Origin: Billgrantia zhangzhouensis
GTDB lineage: Bacteria > Pseudomonadota > Gammaproteobacteria > Pseudomonadales > Halomonadaceae
NCBI RefSeq assembly: GCF_021404465.1
Contig: NZ_JABFTT010000006.1
Location: forward strand, 1 to 64,000
Direction: 5' to 3'
Length of the DNA stretch: 64,000 bases
Part shown: positions 9,144 through 20,324 of the stretch, piece after piece
Numbering within the stretch: the first letter of the stretch is position 1
Layout: the number at the start of each line of letters is the position of its first letter
Translations under genes and position numbers: made by a program
Notes under the pieces: model-generated
Database searches by the model: none
What the model was told of the DNA's origin: nothing
Seen by the model: only the letters and a program-made list of their open reading frames with translations

Positions 9144-9785
9144 ATGCCTCCCGACTCCCTTCACCAGCCCATCAGCTTCACCGCCGCCTTTCTACGCGCC
9201 ACGTTGTACATCCTGCTGCTCGCCGCCCTGACCCAGGGCACCTACCTCGAAGCGCTCCACCTGCCCACGGTACGCTTTTCCGAGTATGGCTTCACCGAGC
9301 TTGCTCAGAGCGTGCTGCTGCTCATGGCATCGCTGCTGCTACTCTACGTGCGGCACAGCCTGAAAGTGATGCCCACGGTCACGCTGCTGCTATTCGCCTT
9401 CACCTTCAGCTCCTTCATCCGCGAGCAGGACTACTGGCTGGATACCTATGTGGCCAACCACACCTGGAAGGTACTGGTGACCCTCGTGATCGCGCCCACC
9501 CTTTACTGGGTGGCTCGTCGGCGGCGGCGCTTCGTGGAGGAGTTCCGCCACTACAGCAATACCTTCTCCTTCGGCATGTTCGCCGCTGGGGTACTGGTGA
9601 CCTATGTGTTCTCCCGGCTCTATGGCCGCACCATATTCTGGCAGGCGGTGCTGGAAAAGAACTATGTGCGCGACTTCAAGAATGCCGCCGAGGAGGTGGT
9701 GGAGCTGCTCGGCTATGCCTTGATCCTGATTGCCATCGTCGAACTCGCGCTCCTGGCCAGACGCTGGCGCACAGCCCAACGCTGA
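9144..9785 (+). CDS. Polytopic inner-membrane protein of unknown function
   Basis: A 213-residue protein I do not recognise; an alternative ATG at 9126 adds six residues. Six hydrophobic segments are visible, at about residues 17-40, 52-72, 76-93, 104-121, 138-160 and 189-208. A conserved-looking polar motif, SSFIREQDYWLDTYV, follows the third segment and a basic cluster VARRRRRFVEEF follows the fourth. It lies between the LysR gene and the AbgT transporter on the same strand, with 43 bp and 194 bp gaps, so a shared operon is doubtful. No enzymatic motif is evident. The following 194 bp hold nothing recognisable. Confidence 0.7.
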   Translation: MPPDSLHQPISFTAAFLRATLYILLLAALTQGTYLEALHLPTVRFSEYGFTELAQSVLLLMASLLLLYVRHSLKVMPTVTLLLFAFTFSSFIREQDYWLDTYVANHTWKVLVTLVIAPTLYWVARRRRRFVEEFRHYSNTFSFGMFAAGVLVTYVFSRLYGRTIFWQAVLEKNYVRDFKNAAEEVVELLGYALILIAIVELALLARRWRTAQR

Positions 9786-9979
9786 ACCCAGCCAGCACGA
9801 CCTTTCCGCTGCAACTATCGTCTCTTCATAGCCTGCCGGTCGGCCCTCTGCTTGACCGGTCTGCTTGCCCCCTGCCCCGAAAGTCGATTTGCAGACGAAG
9901 CCATATCAAAGTAATGTCGCGCGCCAAGCCATAAAGGCAAAAAATTCCACTGCAATATTCGCATATAAAGAGTTTTCCA

Positions 9980-11551
9980 ATGCCTACTTTATCCCAACGC
10001 AGCGAACGCCTACGGCGCGGCGCTTTCACTCGCTTTCTCGACAGCGTGGAGTGGCTGGGCAACCTGTTGCCGCACCCGGTAACGCTTTTCGCCCTGCTCT
10101 GCGTCATCGTGGTCGTCGCCAGTGGCATTGCCGGCGCCCTGGACGTCTCGGTCGCCGATCCTCGACCAGCCAACGAAGGCGAACGCCTGGCGGTCAATTC
10201 TCTGCTCAATGCCGAAGGGCTACGCCGCCTGGTCACCGAGATGGTGACCAATTTCACCGGTTTCGCCCCTTTGGGCACGGTACTGGTCGCCATGCTCGGC
10301 GTGGGCGTGGCCGAGCATTCCGGGCTGCTCTCGGCCAGCATGCGCGCCCTGGTGCTGGACCGTTCGCCGCGCATCGTCACCTATGCCGTGGTTTTTGCCG
10401 GCATCATGTCCAACATGGCCGCAGAACTCGGCTATGTGGTACTGATTCCGCTGGCGGCGATGATCTTTCACTCCCTCGGCCGCCATCCACTGGCGGGGCT
10501 CGCTGCCGCTTTCTGCGGCGTCTCCGGCGGCTACAGCGCCAATCTGCTGATCGGTACCGTCGACCCCCTGCTCTCCGGCATCACCCAGGAGGCCGCCCGC
10601 CTACTCGACCCGAGCTACAGCGTAGGCGCCGAGGCCAACTGGTTCTTCATGATCGCCAGCACCTTCGTGGTGACGCTGATCGGCGGCCTGGTCACCGAGC
10701 GTATCGTCGAGCCCAAGCTCGGCAAGTTCGATGCCACCCAGGCCGCGGACGACATCGACGGCCAGCGCATGGAAGGCCTGTCGAGCGAAGAGAAGCGCGC
10801 CCTCAAGGGCACTGGGCTGGCGACGCTGGCCATCGTGGCGACACTTGCCGCCATGGTGGTACCCGCCAACGGCATCCTGCGTCATCCGGAAACCGGCGCC
10901 ATCAGCGGCTCGCCTTTCCTCAGCGGTATCGTGGTCATCGTGGCGGTCTCGTTCAGCGTTCTCGGCTTCATCTATGGCCGCCTTGCCGGCACCATGCGCG
11001 GCGACCGCGACATCGTCGACGCCATGGCACGCAGCATGAGCAGTCTTGGGCTCTATATCGTGCTGGTGTTCTTCGCCGCCCAGTTCGTGGCACTGTTCAA
11101 TTGGAGCAATTTCGGTACCGTGATCGCCGTGGCCGGCGCCGATCTGCTGCAGACGCTGGGGCTCCGCGGCCCGCTGCTGTTCGCGCTGTTCATCCTGATG
11201 TGCGCCTTCGTCAACCTGTCGCTGGGCAGCGCCTCGGCCCAGTGGGCCGTCACCGCGCCGATCTTCGTGCCCATGCTGATGTTGATGGGCTATGCCCCCG
11301 AAGTGATTCAGGCCGCCTACCGTATCGGCGACTCCGTGACCAACCTGATCACACCGATGATGAGCTACTTTGGCCTGATCATGGCGGTGGCCGCCCGCTA
11401 TCGCAAGGATCTCGGCATCGGCACCCTGGTGGCACTGATGTTGCCCTACACCCTGTTCATGCTGGTCGGCTGGAGCCTGCTGTTCTTCGTCTGGGTGTTC
11501 CTGTTCGGCTTGCCGGTGGGCCCGGGATCGGCCACTCACTACGTGCTCTGA
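9980..11551 (+). CDS. AbgT-family transporter
   Basis: A 523-residue polytopic transporter of the AbgT family. Family features include the N-terminal LDSVEWLGNLLPHPVTLFAL segment, the hairpin regions AAFCGVSGGYSANLLIGTVD and NLSLGSASAQWAVTAPIFVP, and the C-terminal SVTNLITPMMSYFGLI motif. Members such as E. coli AbgT import p-aminobenzoyl-glutamate, while MtrF and YdaH export sulfonamides and PABA; all are driven by ion gradients. Neither the direction nor the substrate can be told from sequence. No abgAB hydrolase genes are adjacent. It ends at a bidirectional terminator shared with rpoD. Confidence 0.9.
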   Translation: MPTLSQRSERLRRGAFTRFLDSVEWLGNLLPHPVTLFALLCVIVVVASGIAGALDVSVADPRPANEGERLAVNSLLNAEGLRRLVTEMVTNFTGFAPLGTVLVAMLGVGVAEHSGLLSASMRALVLDRSPRIVTYAVVFAGIMSNMAAELGYVVLIPLAAMIFHSLGRHPLAGLAAAFCGVSGGYSANLLIGTVDPLLSGITQEAARLLDPSYSVGAEANWFFMIASTFVVTLIGGLVTERIVEPKLGKFDATQAADDIDGQRMEGLSSEEKRALKGTGLATLAIVATLAAMVVPANGILRHPETGAISGSPFLSGIVVIVAVSFSVLGFIYGRLAGTMRGDRDIVDAMARSMSSLGLYIVLVFFAAQFVALFNWSNFGTVIAVAGADLLQTLGLRGPLLFALFILMCAFVNLSLGSASAQWAVTAPIFVPMLMLMGYAPEVIQAAYRIGDSVTNLITPMMSYFGLIMAVAARYRKDLGIGTLVALMLPYTLFMLVGWSLLFFVWVFLFGLPVGPGSATHYVL

Positions 11552-11589
11552 CGCAAGGCCCCTACGCCGCACCGCCCGCGGTGCGGCCG

Positions 11590-11624
11590 AAAAAAACCGC
11601 GGCTACAGGGCCGCGGTTTTTTTC
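11590..11624. terminator. Bidirectional rho-independent terminator between the AbgT gene and rpoD
   Basis: AACCGCGGC, loop TACAGG, GCCGCGGTT is flanked by an A-run on the left and a T-run on the right, so it works on both strands for the convergent AbgT-family and rpoD genes. Confidence 0.92.
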
Positions 11625-11640
11625 GGGGGGCGCTACTCGC

Positions 11641-13494
<1,854 letters not shown>

Positions 13495-13743
13495 AGAAAC
13501 CCTATCTCGACGAAGAAGAATGAAGCACCTGAAGCGCTGGGGTGGAGAAAACTCATGAAGCCCAATAGTATAGCGGGAAACATTGCAAGCCCGCCAGTAC
13601 AGCCCCATTTGCTCTATCGCTCAGGTGTGCTAGCTCGTCTGGTTGTGCTGCCGCAGGGCCCAGTCCATGCGCCCTATATGGTGATGGCAGAAAAGAATTC
13701 AACCCCACCGCCATCCGTGCCATTGCTTCTCAACTTCCCGCTC

Positions 13744-15567
13744 TCAATTTCCCAGTTCGGCCAACAGCGTCATGAGCTGCTGTCGCTCCTCGGGCGAAAG
13801 CCGCTCCCCCGCCCCCTGCTTCGCCAGCAGGGCATCAATCCGTTCCTGGCGGGATGGCCGCATCTGGTGCCGACGAAAGTACTCGACCAGACCATCGAGT
13901 TCCTCGGCTCTGGCAGCGCGGGGAATCAACAGCTCGCGCCGAGCCAGCGCCGCCAGCCGCTCGCCCTGAGCGCTGCCCTGGAAGTGGGCCAGCACCACCT
14001 GGGGGCTGCGGTAACGACCGGCCCTCAGCAACCGAATCAGCTCGCGGCACAGCACGCCATCCCCATCCCTCTCGGGACACCAGTCGCTCTCGACGGGCAG
14101 CCGCTCGACCAACGCTGGCTCATGCACCAGGAGTTGCAACACGCGCGCCACCAGGCTCAGCGAGCCGCCACCCGCTGGCGGCGCATCGCTCGTCGCGCCC
14201 TGCTCAACGGGCCCTGCCACGGGCGGCACCGCTGGCCCGACCGGCGCCACGGCCGCCTCCCGCTCCTGCGCCATGAGCGCCTCGAAGCGAGACTGATCGA
14301 CCCCGGTACGGCGCGCGAGTTCCGCCAGCAACACCGTCTGCAACATGCCTTGAGGCAGCCGCTGTGCCGCCTTGAGCACTTGACTGGCAAAGCGCTCGCG
14401 CTCCTCCACCCGTGACAGGTCGCGCCCACGTGATGCCTGATCGAACAGGAACTCGGACAGCGGGCTGGCACAGGTGATGCGATCCTCGAAGGCTTCGGGC
14501 CCTTCGTGACGCACCAGCGTATCCGGGTCCTCCCCTTCGGGAAGGAATAGGAAACGCGCCTCGCGGCCGTCGATCATCTGCGGCAATACCGTCTCCAGCG
14601 CACGGCTGGCCGCCTGGCGCCCGGCCTTGTCGCCGTCGAAGCAGAACACCACTTCGTTGACCATGCGAAACAGTCGTGCCAGGTGCTCCTCGCTGGTCGA
14701 GGTGCCCAGGGTGGCCACGGCGTTGCGGATGCCGAACTGTGCCAGCGCCACCACGTCCATGTAGCCCTCGACGATGACCACCCGCTCCAGCCGCGGATTG
14801 GCCTGCCTGGCCTCGAACAATCCGTAGAGTTCACGCCCCTTGTGAAAGACCGGCGTCTCGGGCGAGTTAAGATACTTGGGTTTGGCATCTCCCAGCACCC
14901 GGCCGCCAAAGGCAATGGTCCGTCCGCGCACGTCGCGAATCGGGAACATCACCCGGTCGCGGAAACGATCATAGGTCCGCCCGCTCTCCTCGCGCTGCAC
15001 CAGCAGGCCGTATTCGACCTGCACCGCTTCGGCAATGCCCCTGGCACTCAGGTGACGCTTGAGCGCCTCCCAGTCATCCGGGGCATAACCGATCCCGAAG
15101 TCCCGCTGTACCTCTTCCGAGAGGCCGCGCCGGACCAGGTAATCCCGCGCTGGCTGCCCCTCCGGCATCTTCAGCCGCTCACGGAAGAAGCTGGCTGACA
15201 GCTCCAGCAGATTGACCCCTTCCTGACGCTTGCGCTCGCGGGCCTGGGCACGCGGATCATCGGCGCCTTCACGCGGCACTTCGAGCCCCAGCCGCGAAGC
15301 CAACTGCTCCACGGCCTCGGGAAAGCGCAGCTTGTCGTATTCCATCAGGAAGCGCAGGGCATTACCGTGAGCGCCACATCCAAAGCAGTGATAGAACTGC
15401 TTGTCGGCGCTGACGGTGAAGGACGGCGTCTTTTCCTGATGAAAGGGGCACAGCCCCGAATAGTTGCGCCCGGCCTTCTTCAGCTGCACTCGTTCGCCCA
15501 CCACTTCGACCACGTCGACACGCGCCAGCAGGTCATCGATGAAGCGCTGAGGGATCTGGCCGGCCAT
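13744..15567 (-). CDS. dnaG: DNA primase DnaG
   Basis: A 607-residue primase that makes RNA primers for replication. The N-terminal zinc finger has the CHC2-type ligands in GLCPFHQEKTPSF and HCFGCGAHG. The TOPRIM core includes RVVIVEGYMDVVAL (catalytic Glu) and VVFCFDGDKAGRQAASRALE (DxD). The C-terminal domain that binds DnaB helicase covers about the last 150 residues. The start MAGQIPQRFIDDLL at 15567 matches the family; upstream extension is unlikely. It lies between rpsU and rpoD in the conserved macromolecular synthesis operon. Confidence 0.98.
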   Translation of the reverse strand: MAGQIPQRFIDDLLARVDVVEVVGERVQLKKAGRNYSGLCPFHQEKTPSFTVSADKQFYHCFGCGAHGNALRFLMEYDKLRFPEAVEQLASRLGLEVPREGADDPRAQARERKRQEGVNLLELSASFFRERLKMPEGQPARDYLVRRGLSEEVQRDFGIGYAPDDWEALKRHLSARGIAEAVQVEYGLLVQREESGRTYDRFRDRVMFPIRDVRGRTIAFGGRVLGDAKPKYLNSPETPVFHKGRELYGLFEARQANPRLERVVIVEGYMDVVALAQFGIRNAVATLGTSTSEEHLARLFRMVNEVVFCFDGDKAGRQAASRALETVLPQMIDGREARFLFLPEGEDPDTLVRHEGPEAFEDRITCASPLSEFLFDQASRGRDLSRVEERERFASQVLKAAQRLPQGMLQTVLLAELARRTGVDQSRFEALMAQEREAAVAPVGPAVPPVAGPVEQGATSDAPPAGGGSLSLVARVLQLLVHEPALVERLPVESDWCPERDGDGVLCRELIRLLRAGRYRSPQVVLAHFQGSAQGERLAALARRELLIPRAARAEELDGLVEYFRRHQMRPSRQERIDALLAKQGAGERLSPEERQQLMTLLAELGN

Positions 15568-15710
15568 GCGGGTCTTGCCACCTCCCGGCGGGGCAGATGA
15601 GGGAATGGAATGGAGCGGTCGCGAAAGACAAGCGGCCACCTGACGGCAGCCGCTTGGTCATCCTTCCAGGAACCTCGACACCCGGGGCATCGATGCTCCC
15701 TTAGTACGGA

Positions 15711-15926
15711 TCAATAGAGCCGTTCGAAGCGCTTGCGCTCACGCTGGAGCTTCTTCGCGTGACGCTTCACCGCAGCTGCCGCCTTGCGCTTGCGCTCTGC
15801 AGTCGGCTTCTCGTAGTGCTCGCGACGACGCACTTCGGAAAGGATGCCGGCTTTCTCACAGGAACGCTTGAAACGGCGCAGCGCGACGTCAAACGGCTCG
15901 TTATCACGTACTTTGACAGAAGGCAT
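15711..15926 (-). CDS. rpsU: 30S ribosomal protein S21
   Basis: A 71-residue basic protein with the standard start [20 protein letters not shown] and the arginine/lysine-rich tail typical of S21, which sits near the anti-Shine-Dalgarno region of the 30S subunit. It opens the rpsU-dnaG-rpoD operon. A good sigma-70 promoter lies at 16046-16074. No LexA-type box (CTG-N10-CAG) was found upstream, unlike in E. coli. Confidence 0.98.
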   Translation of the reverse strand: MPSVKVRDNEPFDVALRRFKRSCEKAGILSEVRRREHYEKPTAERKRKAAAAVKRHAKKLQRERKRFERLY

Positions 15927-16045
15927 TAAGCACTCACCTACCTTAGAAATCTTGAGTTCGGTTCGTACGTACACCTCGAACTTGCCCCACCGCTACACTA
16001 ACGATGAGAGGCTCGGGTGCACGACCCAATTGTACAGCGCACGAT

Positions 16046-16074
16046 AGTTTAGACGGCGATGCCAAGCATTGCAA
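16046..16074 (-). promoter_or_regulatory. Sigma-70 promoter of the rpsU-dnaG-rpoD operon
   Basis: On the minus strand TTGCAA (16069-16074), a 17-bp spacer and TAAACT (16046-16051). The predicted start near 16039 gives a leader of about 113 nt for rpsU. The divergent tsaD promoter is probably TAGAAT at 16116-16121 on the plus strand, without a clear -35. Confidence 0.65.
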
Positions 16075-16150
16075 ATCCCCCGTACCGGGGTGGGGCTGGC
16101 AGCGTCACGATTTGTTAGAATGCGGCTCTCACTCATCACGAGTCTGCACC

Positions 16151-17182
16151 ATGCGAGTCCTTGGCATCGAGACCTCCTGCGACGAAACCGGCGTCGCGAT
16201 CTACGACACCGACCGCGGCCTGCTGGCCGATGCGCTCTACAGCCAGGTTGCCATGCATGCCGAATTTGGCGGCGTGGTGCCGGAACTCGCCTCCCGCGAT
16301 CATACGCGGCGCCTGCTGCCGCTGATCCAACAGGTGCTCGACGAAGCCGGCATGGCACGCAGCGAGCTGGACGCCATCGCCTATACTGCCGGACCGGGGC
16401 TGGTCGGCGCGCTGATGGTGGGTGCCAGCACCGCCCACGGAATGGCACGCGCCCTGGCCATCCCGGTGCTCGGCGTGCATCACATGGAGGGCCATCTCAT
16501 GGCTCCCATGCTCGAGCATTCGCCGCCCGAATTCCCCTTCGTCGCCCTGCTGGTCTCCGGCGGCCACACCCAGCTGGTCGAGGTTCAGGGCCAGGGCCGC
16601 TACCGCCTGCTGGGCGAATCAGTGGACGACGCCGCCGGCGAGGCCTTCGACAAGACTGCCAAGATGCTCGGCCTGGCCTATCCCGGCGGCCCTCAAGTCG
16701 CCCGGCTGGCCGAAACAGGCGACCCGAAGCGCTTTCGCTTCCCCCGCCCCATGACCGATCGCCCGGGGCTCGACTTCAGCTTCTCCGGGCTCAAGACGCA
16801 TACCCTCACCACTCTCAAGCAACTCGAGAGGGACGATCGGCTCGACGAGCAGGCACGAGCCGACGTGGCACGCGCTTTCGAGGAGGCAGTAGTGGACACC
16901 CTGGTGATCAAGTGCCGCCGGGCACTCGACGACACCGGCCTGAAACGCCTGGTCATGGCCGGCGGCGTGAGCGCCAATGCACGACTGCGCGAACGCCTCG
17001 CCCACGAAGCTGAAAAGCGCAGCGCTCAGGTCTACTACCCACGCGGAAGGTTCTGCACCGATAACGGCGCGATGATCGCCCTGGCCGGCGCCCGGCGCCT
17101 GCTGGCCGGCGAGCGCGACGTGATCGGCCAGATGAGAGCCGTGCCGCGCTGGCCGATGGAAACCCTGGAGCCCCCCGCCTGA
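16151..17182 (+). CDS. tsaD: tRNA N6-adenosine threonylcarbamoyltransferase TsaD
   Basis: A 343-residue ASKHA-fold protein that transfers the threonylcarbamoyl group to A37 of ANN-decoding tRNAs, working with TsaB, TsaC and TsaE. Family hallmarks are the start [19 protein letters not shown], the metal-binding HMEGHLMAP, the [11 protein letters not shown] segment, and [20 protein letters not shown]. The ATG at 16151 is the conserved start. It is divergent from rpsU, an arrangement kept in many gammaproteobacteria. Confidence 0.98.
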   Translation: MRVLGIETSCDETGVAIYDTDRGLLADALYSQVAMHAEFGGVVPELASRDHTRRLLPLIQQVLDEAGMARSELDAIAYTAGPGLVGALMVGASTAHGMARALAIPVLGVHHMEGHLMAPMLEHSPPEFPFVALLVSGGHTQLVEVQGQGRYRLLGESVDDAAGEAFDKTAKMLGLAYPGGPQVARLAETGDPKRFRFPRPMTDRPGLDFSFSGLKTHTLTTLKQLERDDRLDEQARADVARAFEEAVVDTLVIKCRRALDDTGLKRLVMAGGVSANARLRERLAHEAEKRSAQVYYPRGRFCTDNGAMIALAGARRLLAGERDVIGQMRAVPRWPMETLEPPA

Positions 17183-17210
17183 TCGACCACTCCATCAATC
17201 AAATCGCTCG

Positions 17211-17816
17211 CTATAAAGCGTGCTCGTCGCCACTGCCCAGGCGCCGGATGTTGAGCAGGTGCCGTACCAACACCAGTGCAGTGAAGGCCACGATCACCAG
17301 GACGTAGTCCGGCGCCAGCCACAGGCTGGCCAGCGGGGCCACACCGGCACTGGCCAGCGACGCCACGGCGGCCGTGCGCACCCGCCAGGCCAATAGCGCC
17401 CACAACGCGGCACAGCACAAGGCCACCCCTGGCGTCAGCACCAGCAGCACCCCGAAGGCGCTGGCGACCGCCTTGCCACCTCGAAAGCGGTGCCAGGGTG
17501 GAAAGCTATGCCCCAGCAGCACGGCCAGCCCCACCACCCCTTGAGCCCATGGCGGCATGCCCAGCATCATGGCGAGCCACAGCGCCGGCATGCCCTTGGC
17601 TGCATCGAGCAGCAGGGTTGCCGCGGCCAGCCAGCGGCCGTGCACCCGCAGCACGTTGGAGAAACCGGGATTGCCGGAACCTTGCTGGCGCGGATCGCCG
17701 ACACCCGCCAACCGGCAGACCCACAGCGCACCCAGCCAGGAGCCGCTGAGATACCCCAGCAGCATCAAGCCCAGCAGCGCCCAGAGCCCTTCGCCCAATT
17801 GCCCCCCCCCCAACAT
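17211..17816 (-). CDS. plsY: Glycerol-3-phosphate acyltransferase PlsY
   Basis: A 201-residue inner-membrane enzyme that acylates glycerol-3-phosphate from acyl-phosphate, the first step of phospholipid synthesis. Signature motifs are GSGNPGFSNVLR (usually GATN), the LLDAAKGMPALWL segment and RFRGGKAVAS. Codons 2-5 are TTG GGG GGG GGG, creating a run of ten G on the coding strand immediately after the ATG. E. coli PlsY begins close to LLGYLSGS, so a later start (for example the ATG of MLLGYLSGS) is possible and would bypass the tract. It converges with tsaD and diverges from folB. Confidence 0.93.
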   Translation of the reverse strand: MLGGGQLGEGLWALLGLMLLGYLSGSWLGALWVCRLAGVGDPRQQGSGNPGFSNVLRVHGRWLAAATLLLDAAKGMPALWLAMMLGMPPWAQGVVGLAVLLGHSFPPWHRFRGGKAVASAFGVLLVLTPGVALCCAALWALLAWRVRTAAVASLASAGVAPLASLWLAPDYVLVIVAFTALVLVRHLLNIRRLGSGDEHAL

Positions 17817-17941
17817 GCCTCTCCGGAGTTATCAACGAATTCTGCCAGCCCAGCTTTCCCAAGGATAGCGCCGCAGACCTGTGCTTTTGCCCCAACGCTC
17901 ACGTACAATCGGGCCTCCTTTTTTTCCGTGGGGCCGTCGGC

Positions 17942-18307
17942 ATGGACCGCATACTCATCGAATCACTCGAGTTCGAGACGGTGATTGGCGTTTACGACTG
18001 GGAGCGCACCATTCAGCAGCGGCTGACGCTCGACCTGGAACTGGGAACCGATATCCGCCCGGCGGCAGCCGGCGACGATCTGGCAAAGACCCTCGATTAT
18101 GCCGCCATCAGCCAGCGCATCGCACGTTTCGCCGACGAGCACGACTTCGCCCTGGTGGAAACCTTTGCCGAGCGGCTCGCCCAACTCCTGATGGAGGAGT
18201 TTGCCGTTCCCTGGCTACGCCTGACGCTACGCAAGCCCGGCGCGGTACCCGCCGCCGCCGCAGTGGGCGTGCGTATCGAACGCGGCACCCGGCCGGAGGG
18301 AACCTGA
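17942..18307 (+). CDS. folB: Dihydroneopterin aldolase FolB
   Basis: A 121-residue enzyme of folate synthesis that cleaves 7,8-dihydroneopterin to 6-hydroxymethyl-dihydropterin and glycolaldehyde. Typical features are the start RILIESLEFETVIGVYDWER, TLDYAAISQRI, VETFAERLAQLL and the C-terminal LRKPGAVPAAAAVGV with the conserved lysine. Its TGA overlaps the folK ATG by one base (TGATG), so the two successive pathway enzymes are translationally coupled. A TACAAT hexamer at 17904-17909 is a candidate -10. Confidence 0.96.
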   Translation: MDRILIESLEFETVIGVYDWERTIQQRLTLDLELGTDIRPAAAGDDLAKTLDYAAISQRIARFADEHDFALVETFAERLAQLLMEEFAVPWLRLTLRKPGAVPAAAAVGVRIERGTRPEGT

Positions 18308-18816
18308 TGCCCCTGATCAGCGTCAGCATCGGCAGCAACATCGAACGTGAATATCACGTACGGGCGTGCCTGGAAGCCCTGGCCGCCACGTTCGATGGGC
18401 TGCGAGTCTCCCGCATTTACGAGAGCGAACCGGTAGGCTTCGAGGACGGCCGCAACTTCTATAACCTGGTAGCGGTATTCGACAGCGACTGGACGGTGGG
18501 CGAGCTACAGGCGTGGTGCAAGCGCATCGAACGTGAGCATGGCCGACGCAAGGACACGCCCAAGTTCAGCCCCAGGACATTGGACATCGACCTGTTGACG
18601 GCGGGCGACCTCATCGGCGAGCACGACGGAGTCAGGCTGCCGCGCGACGAGATTCTCCATCACGCCTTCGTCCTGCTGCCACTCTCGGAGCTGCTGCCGG
18701 ATACACCGCATCCCGTCGACGGGCGCACCTACGGCGAATTGTGGTCGGCGTTCGAATACAAACGCCAGCGCCTGTGGCCGATCGCCTTCGAGTGGAACGG
18801 CGACCGACCACGCTGA
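18307..18816 (+). CDS. folK: 2-amino-4-hydroxy-6-hydroxymethyldihydropteridine diphosphokinase FolK
   Basis: A 169-residue pyrophosphokinase that activates 6-hydroxymethyl-dihydropterin with ATP for condensation with PABA. It has SVSIGSNIEREYHV at the N-terminus, ESEPVGFEDGRNFYNLV, and the SPRTLDIDLL motif with the metal-binding aspartates. The C-terminal part matches the shorter FolK-like group rather than E. coli HPPK exactly. The start overlaps the folB stop. The gene converges with cca. Confidence 0.93.
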   Translation: MPLISVSIGSNIEREYHVRACLEALAATFDGLRVSRIYESEPVGFEDGRNFYNLVAVFDSDWTVGELQAWCKRIEREHGRRKDTPKFSPRTLDIDLLTAGDLIGEHDGVRLPRDEILHHAFVLLPLSELLPDTPHPVDGRTYGELWSAFEYKRQRLWPIAFEWNGDRPR

Positions 18817-18829
18817 TCCCTGCCACTCA

Positions 18830-19966
18830 CTAGCACGCCAGCGCTTCCTCGAGAATGCATCGCCGACGCCGGGCCAGTTCCTCGCCGAGCCTGCCGCCGC
18901 GAAAGCCTTCCGCCACGAGCTCTCTGGCCTCGAGCCGCGAGACCGCCCGCCAGGCCCGCTCGATCCGCCGGGCCAGGGTCGGGTCATCCACCGTCATCAG
19001 CGCGAGCAGGGGCTCGACCCGTTCGCTGCGCCGCCAGGCATCGATGCCATCCAGCCAGGTCTTTACCGCGCTCGCATCGAGCGTGGCCTGTTGACGCAGC
19101 CGCCGGGTAAGCGCAGCCTGACGCCCCGCATCGCGGTATGCGCGCGGCAAACGCAGGCGCTCGGCCAACGCTTCGAACCGGGCATCGGTGAGATGTTCCA
19201 CCAGCCGTGCCCAGCGCCAGCGGAGCAACGATTCCTCGGACAGGTCATCGGGTAGGTTCGCCAGCCGCGTTAGTGCCCGCTCGAGCTCTGCAGCCTCATC
19301 GGCGAGTTCCGGCATCAGCACCGACAGCGCACCGCATTCGTGCAGCATACGGAAGTAGACCGCTGGCTCGGCTTCGCCGAGCGCCTTCTCGGTCTCGGTC
19401 CAGATCCGCTCGGCCACCAGGTGCGCCAGCTCGCCGCTCTCGGCCAGCTGACGCATCAAGTCGAGGGTTTCATCGGCAATGGCGAAACCAAGCCGGGCAT
19501 AGCGTGCCAGGAAGCGAGCGGTGCGCAGCACCCGCAGCGGATCCTCGATGAAAGCCGACGAGACGTGCCGCAACACCTTGGCGTGCAAGTCGGCCTGCCC
19601 TCCGTACGGATCGATCAGTTTGCCCTCCGGCGTCTCGGCCATGGCATTGATCGTCAGGTCGCGACGGGCCAGATCCTCTTCCAGCGTCACCTCGGGACTG
19701 GCATGCACTTCGAAGCCGGTATAGCCGTGACCGGACTTGCGTTCGGTGCGCGCCAGGGCGTACTCCTCATGGGTGAGAGGGTGTAGGAAGACGGGAAAGT
19801 CGCGGCCCACGGGCCGGAAGCCACGCCGTTGCATCTCGGCTGGCGTCGCTCCCACTACCACCCAGTCGGTATCGGCCGTGGGCCAGCCCAGCCGGGCATC
19901 ACGCACTGCCCCGCCCACGCGGTAAACCTCGAGCCCCTCGATCGAGCGGTCCCGCGTGCCCTTCAT
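18830..19966 (-). CDS. cca: CCA tRNA nucleotidyltransferase (without HD domain)
   Basis: A 378-residue class II CCA-adding enzyme that builds or repairs the 3' CCA of tRNAs. The N-terminal half is highly similar to E. coli Cca: [30 protein letters not shown], the [13 protein letters not shown] segment, [11 protein letters not shown] and [16 protein letters not shown]. The C-terminal part contains no HxxxH/HD phosphohydrolase motif, so the 2',3'-cyclic phosphodiesterase and phosphatase module of E. coli Cca is absent. The ATG overlaps the glpE stop by four bases. About 14 residues precede the usual start of the family. Confidence 0.95.
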   Translation of the reverse strand: MKGTRDRSIEGLEVYRVGGAVRDARLGWPTADTDWVVVGATPAEMQRRGFRPVGRDFPVFLHPLTHEEYALARTERKSGHGYTGFEVHASPEVTLEEDLARRDLTINAMAETPEGKLIDPYGGQADLHAKVLRHVSSAFIEDPLRVLRTARFLARYARLGFAIADETLDLMRQLAESGELAHLVAERIWTETEKALGEAEPAVYFRMLHECGALSVLMPELADEAAELERALTRLANLPDDLSEESLLRWRWARLVEHLTDARFEALAERLRLPRAYRDAGRQAALTRRLRQQATLDASAVKTWLDGIDAWRRSERVEPLLALMTVDDPTLARRIERAWRAVSRLEARELVAEGFRGGRLGEELARRRRCILEEALAC

Positions 19967-20301
19967 GGGACGCCACGCTCCACTCGACCAGGCAGACGGT
20001 GCTCCCATTCGGTGAAGCCTCCATCGAGGCTGTAGACCTCATTGAAGCCTTGACCCACCAGCCAGGCCGCAGCCTGCTGGCTGGAATGGCCGTGATAGCA
20101 GACCACCACCAAGGGACGCTCGCGAGGAGTCGCCTCGAACAGCGCGGCGACGCTGTCGTTGTCGAGGTGACTGCTACCAGGAATGTGACCGGCAGCGAAG
20201 CTGGCCGAGTCACGAATGTCGACCATCGTAAGCGGGTGATCGGCATCAAGCCAGGTCGTCAGGGTGTCGATCGACAGATGACGAAATGCGGGGTTCTCCA
20301 T
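19963..20301 (-). CDS. glpE: Thiosulfate sulfurtransferase GlpE (single-domain rhodanese)
   Basis: A 112-residue rhodanese. The active-site loop [12 protein letters not shown] carries the persulfide-forming cysteine and matches the E. coli GlpE loop closely. The fold-defining [20 protein letters not shown] segment is present. It transfers sulfane sulfur from thiosulfate to cyanide or thioredoxin in vitro; its physiological role is unsettled. The ATG at 20301 is the family start. The stop overlaps cca (ATGA), and apaH ends 23 bp upstream of the start. Confidence 0.95.
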   Translation of the reverse strand: MENPAFRHLSIDTLTTWLDADHPLTMVDIRDSASFAAGHIPGSSHLDNDSVAALFEATPRERPLVVVCYHGHSSQQAAAWLVGQGFNEVYSLDGGFTEWEHRLPGRVERGVP

Positions 20302-20324
20302 CGAGGTCTCCCGTACCGTATCGT

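Noticed and set aside
15927..16150. A LexA box upstream of rpsU-dnaG-rpoD, as in E. coli
   Set aside because: No CTG-N10-CAG sequence is present in the region.
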